This document shows positions 1 to 4,609 of a stretch of DNA of 11,700 bases, piece by piece (positions within the stretch are counted from its first letter, which is position 1; every line of letters starts with the position of its first letter). Below the pieces are notes generated by a model. The model worked only from the letters and a program-made list of their open reading frames with translations. It ran no database searches and was not told the origin of the DNA. The position numbers and the translations under genes were made by a program. The stretch is from Acidobacteriota bacterium (GTDB taxonomy: Bacteria; Acidobacteriota; Terriglobia; Terriglobales; Acidobacteriaceae), in assembly GCA_003225515.1 (NCBI GenBank), contig QIAK01000043.1, forward strand, positions 1 to 11,700. The letters are read 5' to 3'.

Positions 1-1
1 C

Positions 2-1363
2 AACCCGCTATTTCCTCCCTCCGGCAAAGTTCCCTTTCAGCCCTACAACTTCGCCCCGCGGGCCGGACTCGCCTATTCATTCGGCAAAACTCGCCCTCTC
101 GTTGTCCGCGCCGGATTCGGCATCTTCTTCGTTCGCATTCCCCAGATCTACAACTCTGTCGTTCAGACCGAAAATGGCGTTACCGACGCCAGCCTCTTCC
201 TCAATAATTCGAACTACTACGACAATCAGGTCTTCCCAACCTTTCCCAACCCGCTCGTGAGTTGCCCGTTGTACTCTGCGTCCTGCGGACTGCCCTCAGG
301 ATTCACCCAAGGTGTCACCAACCACGTTTCCGCCTTCGCACCAAACTTCGTGACCCCGCGCGTACAACAAGCTAATCTCACGCTGGAAAAAGAGATCGCG
401 GACCGTAGCACCATAGCTCTCTCGCTGCTCACGGTTCATGGCGAACACCTGATTCGCGCGCTGGATGTTAATCTTCCGCAGCCCAGCGCGCTGACGTATC
501 CGATCTTCGACTCCACCGGCTCCATCTTCGATGGCGGATACTACACCGTGGACTCCTTTGCCACCTGGCAGTTCACGCGCTCCCTGACCTGCCCCTTCCC
601 GCCCTGCATCAATCCTCTCGGACGTCCCATCGCGCAACTCGGCGCCATCAACGAATTCCAGAGCGCCGCCTCCAGCTATTACAACGGAGCTACGCTCTCC
701 CTGAACCGGAGAGTAGCCCGCGGCTCTTACCTTCGACTCTCTTACACCTACGCTCATGCCATCGATGACGGCCAGGATGCTCTCGTCGCCGGGCAGCCTG
801 CCACCGTCCAGAATTCTTACGTGCCCAGCGCCGAGCGCGGAGCCAGCGTAACTGACCAGCGCCAGCGTCTCGTCGCAGCATTCTCCACTGCACCGCACCC
901 TTTTCATCGCGGCCACGAACTGCTCGGCCACATCTTCAATGACTGGAAAATTTCCAGCGTAGTCAACTACGGTACCGGACGGCCCTTCAACGCAACCGTC
1001 TCCGGCGATCCTAACCAGGACTCGAATGGCCTCAACGATCGCCTCCCCGGCTACCGCCGCAATGCTTTTACCGGACCCGACTACGCCACTGCCGACGCCC
1101 GCCTCACCCGGACACTGCGGCTCCACGAGCGCTATAAGCTCAATCTGGTCATCGAATCCTTCAACCTCTTCAACCGTGACAACCAGCGCGTCGCCATTAC
1201 GTCTAACGGCATGGTCGCGAGCGCTACCACGTTCGTTCAGAATTCCGTCACCGCCAACATCGCTCCCTATCCCGGCTACTACACGCTTCCCAACAACTTC
1301 ACCAAACCCAACGCCGCCTATGCTCCCAGGCAAATCCAACTAGCCATGAAATTCATCTTCTGA
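2..1363 (+). CDS. TonB-dependent receptor, Oar/carboxypeptidase-regulatory type, C-terminal part (5' truncated by window edge)
   Basis: This frame is open from base 2 to the TGA at 1361-1363 (453 residues), so only the C-terminal outer-membrane beta-barrel is in the window; the signal peptide, regulatory-like and plug domains would lie upstream. Seen: an early NFAPRAGLAYSF segment followed by RAGFGIFF, which matches the barrel signature of the large acidobacterial Oar-like TonB-dependent transporters. Strands rich in Tyr, Asn and aromatics follow, with late motifs such as FNDWKISSVVNYGTGRPF and LVIESFNLFNRDN, and the chain ends in an aromatic residue (...LAMKFIF), as expected for BamA-dependent barrel insertion. 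Family knowledge: these proteins import ligands, often glycans or oligomers, across the outer membrane with TonB energy; the substrate cannot be told from this part. Coding-strand wobble positions are strongly C-rich, unlike genes after 4.6 kb. The internal ATG/GTG codons are not starts. Confidence 0.9.
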   Translation, partial: NPLFPPSGKVPFQPYNFAPRAGLAYSFGKTRPLVVRAGFGIFFVRIPQIYNSVVQTENGVTDASLFLNNSNYYDNQVFPTFPNPLVSCPLYSASCGLPSGFTQGVTNHVSAFAPNFVTPRVQQANLTLEKEIADRSTIALSLLTVHGEHLIRALDVNLPQPSALTYPIFDSTGSIFDGGYYTVDSFATWQFTRSLTCPFPPCINPLGRPIAQLGAINEFQSAASSYYNGATLSLNRRVARGSYLRLSYTYAHAIDDGQDALVAGQPATVQNSYVPSAERGASVTDQRQRLVAAFSTAPHPFHRGHELLGHIFNDWKISSVVNYGTGRPFNATVSGDPNQDSNGLNDRLPGYRRNAFTGPDYATADARLTRTLRLHERYKLNLVIESFNLFNRDNQRVAITSNGMVASATTFVQNSVTANIAPYPGYYTLPNNFTKPNAAYAPRQIQLAMKFIF

Positions 1364-1405
1364 CGCGGCCCGGCTCTGCCGTGGTCCCGGAAGAAGAAGA
1401 AGAAT

Positions 1406-1477
1406 TGTCATTCCGACCGGAGCCTTGCCTTTCCCGCAAGGAAAGGGCAAGCGCAGTGGAGGAACCTGCTGTTTCTG
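1406..1477. repeat. Interspersed REP-like palindromic element (TGTCATTCC type)
   Basis: In the gap between the receptor gene and rpsU, a segment begins with TGTCATTCCGACCGGAG and ends with GTGGAGGAACCTGCTG. It encloses a hairpin: the left arm CTTGCCTTTCC (1424-1434) pairs with 1440-1451 apart from one bulged G, with a 5-base loop. The TGTCATYC end resembles the ends of the elements near 10.2 and 11.45 kb. Such elements are common in acidobacterial intergenic DNA from general experience; copy number in this genome cannot be seen here. A short GAA run (about 1389-1403) precedes it. Confidence 0.55.
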
Positions 1478-1561
1478 TACGCAGCTGCACAAATCCGTCT
1501 CAAAATGATGCATATTTCCCACATTCGCCGCGCTCTACTGCACAAATTTCACCACTTCCCC

Positions 1562-1589
1562 TTGACTTACGCCTGAATCCTTGTAATAA
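1562..1589 (+). promoter_or_regulatory. Probable sigma70-type promoter of rpsU
   Basis: TTGACT at 1562-1567 and TAATAA at 1584-1589 are separated by 16 bases. The -10 lies 39 bases before the TTG start of rpsU, leaving a leader of about 30 bases. The -10 matches the consensus only moderately; placement is by inspection. Confidence 0.5.
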
Positions 1590-1628
1590 CTATTCGGTCC
1601 ATCCGGACGGGTTTGGGGGTGTATTCGT

Positions 1629-1826
1629 TTGGCAGAAGTACGACTTCAAGAGGGCGAAAGCCTCGAGAATGCTCTACGCCGCTTCAAGCGCAAGGTGCAA
1701 CAGGAAGACATTATCAAGGAGGTCAAGCGCCACTCCTTTTACCTGAAGCCCGGCGAGAAAAAGCGTGTAAAAGCCGCTCTAGCTCGCAAGCGGGCTCGCA
1801 AGAAAACGCGTAAAGAGCAGGACTAA
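1629..1826 (+). CDS. rpsU: 30S ribosomal protein S21
   Basis: Encodes a 65-residue, very basic protein that matches S21 along its whole length: AEVRLQEGESLENALRRFKR, then a central KEVKRHSFYLKPGEKK block and a Lys/Arg-rich tail (ARKRARKKTRKEQD). S21 binds the 30S platform near the anti-Shine-Dalgarno region and helps initiation. The start is TTG: the family N-terminus (M-AEVRL) begins exactly there, no ATG or GTG in frame fits, and a G-rich stretch (GGGGGT, 1615-1620) lies 8 bases upstream. A promoter-like pair stands at 1562-1589 and a hairpin follows the stop. The downstream neighbour is a zinc-ribbon gene after 302 bases, so S21 is probably transcribed largely as its own unit. Confidence 0.95.
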   Translation: MAEVRLQEGESLENALRRFKRKVQQEDIIKEVKRHSFYLKPGEKKRVKAALARKRARKKTRKEQD

Positions 1827-1861
1827 CGTAAGCAACAAAGTTGAAGCAAGAGAGTTGACGC

Positions 1862-1893
1862 AAAAAAGAGCCGCTCCTTCCCGGGGCGGCTCT
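1862..1893. terminator. Hairpin terminator after rpsU (T-tract on the minus strand)
   Basis: An 8-bp perfect stem, AGAGCCGC (1867-1874) with GCGGCTCT (1886-1893), closes an 11-base loop that can extend the pairing. It starts 40 bases after the rpsU stop. Six A residues precede it (1862-1867), so the canonical stem-plus-U-tract is complete only for minus-strand transcription. On the plus strand the tail is a poor U-tract (TCTGCTCAATCT). It may work in both directions. Confidence 0.6.
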
Positions 1894-2128
1894 GCTCAAT
1901 CTGGCCCCCCACCCTTTGAGCTGCAGCAGGGATTTCATATCATCATTCTCCGGCATAAATAGCACGATAAGTTGTACCCACGCCCCTCCTGGGTGCGTGG
2001 CGGGCCGAGTCCAATGGGGCATTAAAAAGAGGGGGAGCAGTACACAACCTGTATTTTCGGGTGAACCGCCGCAGTTCCCTCCCCGCGGCTGGGTCGCGCG
2101 GAAACGGGCTGAAGGGAGCCATCCTCAA
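1894..2128. other. Structured gap upstream of the zinc-ribbon gene
   Basis: Between rpsU and the next gene there are 302 non-coding bases; this is the part after the rpsU hairpin. CCACGC (1978-1983) pairs with GCGTGG (1995-2000), and GCCGC (2068-2072) pairs with GCGGC (2085-2089). A weak promoter-like TTTCAT (1933-1938) and TAAATA (1956-1961) pair, 17 bases apart, would give a leader of about 160 bases. The reading frame of the downstream gene is open back to about 1916, but the encoded sequence there is not family-like. No known riboswitch was recognised. Confidence 0.35.
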
Positions 2129-2446
2129 ATGGAATTTCAGGACAAGGTGCTGAAGTGTATCGACTGTGGGAGTGATTTCATTTTCACTGCCGGGGAACAG
2201 CTTTTCTTTCACGACAAACAATTCAAAAACGAACCCAAGCGTTGCAAAGCTTGCAAAACCAAGCGGGTCTCGGTACTCGGCGCGCCCCCTGCGCCCGGAC
2301 AGAATCACCGCTATACCAAAGTTGAAACTCAGGCGACTTGCTCGGGCTGCGGAAAACAGACAACCGTCCCTTTCCGTCCCACGCAAGGCCGACCAGTGTT
2401 CTGCCGGGAATGTTTCATGTCGCGCAGAACGGCGGCGTCGGCCTGA
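2129..2446 (+). CDS. Zinc-ribbon protein with zf-trcl and CxxC-x17-CxxC domains
   Basis: Encodes 105 residues with eight cysteines in four CxxC knuckles: C10/C13, C39/C42, C71/C74 and C92/C95. The first half (FQDKVLKCIDCG, FTAGEQ, KRCKACK) fits the probable zinc-ribbon domain family zf-trcl. The second half has exactly 17 residues between C74 and C92, the CxxC-x17-CxxC pattern. It is expected to bind two zinc ions and probably nucleic acid or protein; no enzymatic role is apparent and the function is unknown. The ATG at 2129 is chosen because the conserved MEFQDK start follows it and a purine-rich GAAGGGAG site (2111-2118) lies 10 bases upstream; the frame is open further 5' but the extension is not family-like. 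It sits between rpsU and mtaB on the same strand, which suggests a link with translation but does not prove one. Confidence 0.85.
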   Translation: MEFQDKVLKCIDCGSDFIFTAGEQLFFHDKQFKNEPKRCKACKTKRVSVLGAPPAPGQNHRYTKVETQATCSGCGKQTTVPFRPTQGRPVFCRECFMSRRTAASA

Positions 2447-2519
2447 TCCGCTCGCGGCAATCTGGGCAGGCAGTTTGGCCCAGGCAATGTGGCGCGACGC
2501 CCTCGCCCGCCGCTGTTGA

Positions 2520-4127
2520 CTCTGTTCCGGATATTTTGTAGAAAACTTCGGCTGCCGCGCCACTCAGGCTGACGGCGCCGCCCTCGAACACCAGTTCGAG
2601 GAGCGCGGGCTGGCACGCGCCTCCTCTCCCGCAAAAGCTTCCGTCATCGTCCTAAATACTTGCAGCGTCACGGCTGCCGCGGACCAGGACGCACGCGCCG
2701 CCATTCGCAGAGTACGCCGCCAGAATCCTGAAGCACAAATTGTGGTGACCGGCTGCTACGCCCAGCGCGCTCCCGAGGAGATCGCTGCCCTGCCCGGCGT
2801 GAGTGTGGTCATCGGCAACTCGCATAAACATCAATTGGCGGAAATTGTGTCCGCTGGAAAGTTTGGGTGGCGCAATGCTTTCAGCGCTGCCATCGAGCCT
2901 GTCCATTCACCTAGGGCTTTAACCCCGGTGGGAGCAGCGTTCGTCCCACTGGCAACTCTCACCCAGGAATTCGGAAGCCGAGAGCCGGAAGCCGGAAGCC
3001 CGATCTTCGTCTCTGATATCTTCGCTCACACTGAACTGCTTGCCGCCCCAGTCTTCGATGCCGCAAACGAACGCACCCGCCCCAATCTCAAAATCCAGGA
3101 TGGATGCGACAACCGCTGTTCGTTCTGCGTGATTCCCTACGTCCGCGGCCAAAGCCGCTCGCTAGCCATGGATCGCATCGTGCATGAAGTACATGCATTG
3201 GTCGACTCCGGCTATCGCGAAGTCGTGATCAGCGGAATTAATCTAGGCAGATGGGGAAGAGACCTTGCCGGCCTCCGGCTTCCGGCTCCCGGCTTTCGGA
3301 CTTCGCTTACTAATTCACATTCACTTACGAATCCACGAGACGCCTTCCGGAAGCCGAGAGCCGGAAGCCGAAGGCCGTCTTTTGAGAATCTCCTCCGCGC
3401 CATCCTCTCCGAAACCACACTGGAGAAGCTCCGCATTTCTTCCGTCGAGCCCATGGACTGGTCCGACGAACTCATCGCTCTCGTCGCCTCATCCCCGCGC
3501 ATCGCCAAGCACGCCCACGTTCCCATGCAGTCGGGCAGCGACGCCGTCTTGCGCCGGATGCATCGCAAATATCGTCCGTGGCACTATCGCGAAAAAATCG
3601 AGAAGATTCGCGCCGCCATGCCCACCGCCGCCATCGGAGCCGACGTAATGGTCGGATTCCCGGGAGAAACCGACGCCGAGTTTGCCGAGACGCGCCGCCT
3701 CATCCAAGAGCTCCCCTTCACCTACCTCCACGTCTTCACCTACTCCGCCCGCCCCGGAACCCCAGCCGCGTCGATGCCGAATCAAGTCCCCGTCCACATA
3801 GCCCGCGACCGCAACCGCATCCTGCGGGAATTAGCGAGCGAGAAAAAGTTGAAGTTCATGCGCAGCTTCATCGGCAAAGCAATCGACGCGATCACCCTAA
3901 ACGTCACAGGCACCGACGAGTCCGGAGAATTCACCGAAGCCCTCACCGACAACTACCTGAAGCTGCGCCTGCACGGAAAGCACGAGCCAAACCGCTGGCT
4001 TGGTGCACGGGTTGGAGGTGTCTTGGATGGAGTTCTGGTGGGAGCTGAAGCCATCGTTCCGGCTGTCCCCGGTATCGCCCAGTCCACGATGAACCCGGCA
4101 ACGACTGTGACAGCAAGATTGAGCTAG
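2520..4127 (+). CDS. mtaB: MtaB-like tRNA threonylcarbamoyladenosine methylthiotransferase (no visible start codon; repeat-derived in-frame inserts)
   Basis: Radical-SAM methylthiotransferase that would add the 2-methylthio group to t6A37 of ANN-decoding tRNAs, using two 4Fe-4S clusters. Counting from the conserved Val at 2538: the N-terminal MTTase domain has its three cluster cysteines at C6 (VENFGC), C42 (LNTCSVT) and C73 (TGCYAQRAPEE). The radical-SAM motif DGCDNRCSFC gives C190/C194/C197. ISGINLGRWGRDL, LRISSVEPMDW and GADVMVGFPGET follow, then a C-terminal TRAM domain (about EALTDNYLKLRL to the end). The MtaB assignment over MiaB or RimO rests on the FGCR/NTCSVT style and is likely, not certain. 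Oddities: the frame opens at 2520 after a TGA, and no ATG, GTG or TTG occurs until GTG 2742, which would delete two of the three N-terminal cysteines. Two or three stretches (about 2911-2949, 2973-3000, 3267-3377) look like inserted repeats translated in frame, so about 535 codons are open against the usual roughly 430-450. Confidence 0.82.
   Translation, partial: LCSGYFVENFGCRATQADGAALEHQFEERGLARASSPAKASVIVLNTCSVTAAADQDARAAIRRVRRQNPEAQIVVTGCYAQRAPEEIAALPGVSVVIGNSHKHQLAEIVSAGKFGWRNAFSAAIEPVHSPRALTPVGAAFVPLATLTQEFGSREPEAGSPIFVSDIFAHTELLAAPVFDAANERTRPNLKIQDGCDNRCSFCVIPYVRGQSRSLAMDRIVHEVHALVDSGYREVVISGINLGRWGRDLAGLRLPAPGFRTSLTNSHSLTNPRDAFRKPRAGSRRPSFENLLRAILSETTLEKLRISSVEPMDWSDELIALVASSPRIAKHAHVPMQSGSDAVLRRMHRKYRPWHYREKIEKIRAAMPTAAIGADVMVGFPGETDAEFAETRRLIQELPFTYLHVFTYSARPGTPAASMPNQVPVHIARDRNRILRELASEKKLKFMRSFIGKAIDAITLNVTGTDESGEFTEALTDNYLKLRLHGKHEPNRWLGARVGGVLDGVLVGAEAIVPAVPGIAQSTMNPATTVTARLS
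2973..3000. repeat. Four-heptamer repeat arm inside mtaB (solo copy)
   Basis: Four consecutive 7-base units of the type GRRAGCC (GGAAGCC, GAGAGCC, then GGAAGCC twice) fill exactly 28 bases. They are translated in the mtaB frame as part of EFGSREPEAGSP. The first 22 bases recur at 3349-3370. The segment lies between the MTTase N-domain and the radical-SAM domain, just before the conserved IFVSDIFAHTELLAAPVFDA stretch, where a linker could tolerate it. Confidence 0.75.
3270..3376. repeat. Inverted four-heptamer repeat element inserted in frame in mtaB
   Basis: The left arm is four heptamers (3270-3297, units such as GGCTTCC) and the right arm four heptamers (3349-3376, units such as GGAAGCC). 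Comparing 3271-3299 with 3347-3375 gives 26 of 29 complementary positions. The 47-base centre is AT-richer. The whole, about 111 bases or 37 codons (3267-3377), separates NLGRWGRDL from SFENLLRAIL, which by family knowledge should be almost adjacent. It is free of stops in the mtaB frame. Confidence 0.75.
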
Positions 4128-4229
4128 GTTCGGAACTCGCTGTCAGTTCTCCGCGTTGTTTGTAAGTGGCAAATTTCCCACGATGCTCGCTGCCTTTTCG
4201 TCCCATAGATTCGGCCCTGAAAACACAAA

Positions 4230-4260
4230 AGGCGCATGCCCGGAGGCTGCGCCTGTAGTT
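4230..4260 (+). terminator. Terminator-like hairpin after mtaB
   Basis: AGGCGCA (4230-4236) pairs with TGCGCCT (4248-4254), a 7-bp stem with an 11-base loop. It is preceded by an A-rich run (GAAAACACAAAA) and followed by TGTAGTTCCC. The downstream U-tract is modest and the minus-strand one is better, so it may act in both directions. It lies about 100 bases after the mtaB stop. Confidence 0.5.
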
Positions 4261-4593
4261 CCCTTCAGAATTTTTAGTCTATATATCTATTTTATCAATT
4301 TGAGGCAGGCAGACCGGAAAAATTCCTAAGTTTATATTTCCTTTGCTGCAAAGTAGATAGCTCGAAACGGGCTCTTTACCCCTCTTGACAAGATTTGGGC
4401 TGGAGCGCGTTTCCGGGGGAGTTTGGCTCACGCGGGGGCCGGAGGAGCCTGAGATCTTTCGCTTCGACTGAAAGGCGGCTCCTCTCAAGATGACGCCGCC
4501 GACGCTGGGAAGACATTGCCATGAACCGGAACGGCGGCGCAGCCCGGCTCGGTGCTCGCAAGACAATCGCCGCGCCTGTTTTTTCGCCGGGAC
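4261..4593. other. Gap between mtaB and the kinase gene: AT-rich island and long hairpin
   Basis: This belongs to a 482-base non-coding interval. About 4268-4350 is clearly AT-rich against its surroundings, with TATATATC and TTTTATCAA tracts. At 4442-4484 a nested hairpin forms: GAGGAGCC with GGCTCCTC outside, CTTTC with GAAAG inside. It is followed by TCAAGATGAC, resembling a degraded REP-type element. A perfect TTGACA at 4385-4390 has no -10 at the right distance. No gene is supported on either strand. Confidence 0.4.
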
Positions 4594-4599
4594 TATAAT
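4594..4599 (+). promoter_or_regulatory. TATAAT -10 box immediately upstream of the kinase start
   Basis: A perfect TATAAT lies 10 bases before the ATG at 4610. Transcription normally begins 6-8 bases after the -10, so the mRNA would start within a few bases of the ATG and be leaderless or nearly so. No Shine-Dalgarno sequence is present in the interval (TGGCGCACCC). No convincing -35 is seen at 16-18 bases upstream. Confidence 0.55.
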
Positions 4600-4609
4600 T
4601 GGCGCACCC

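Noticed and set aside
296..1339. 347-codon open frame on the minus strand
   Set aside because: It is antisense to the TonB-dependent receptor, whose plus-strand translation shows clear family motifs; the minus frame has no recognisable domain and results from codon bias.
1916..2128. Longer zinc-ribbon protein starting at TTG 1916
   Set aside because: The upstream translation lacks family features, while ATG 2129 has an SD and the conserved MEFQDK start.
1943..2563. 206-codon open frame on the minus strand
   Set aside because: It is opposite the zinc-ribbon gene and the mtaB 5' end; basic low-complexity translation with no motif.
4260..4350. Replication origin suggested by the AT-rich island and skew change
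   Set aside because: No clear TTATCCACA-type DnaA boxes and no dnaA/dnaN/gyr genes nearby; only the skew reversal is kept as an observation.
4385..4390. Perfect TTGACA as a kinase promoter -35
   Set aside because: No -10-like hexamer lies 15-19 bases downstream (the region is GC-rich).
4490..4609. N-terminal extension of the kinase to an upstream in-frame codon
   Set aside because: The extra 40 residues are Arg/Cys-rich and not family-like, and the promoter -10 lies within them; the typical start is MSLAPGTRL at 4610.
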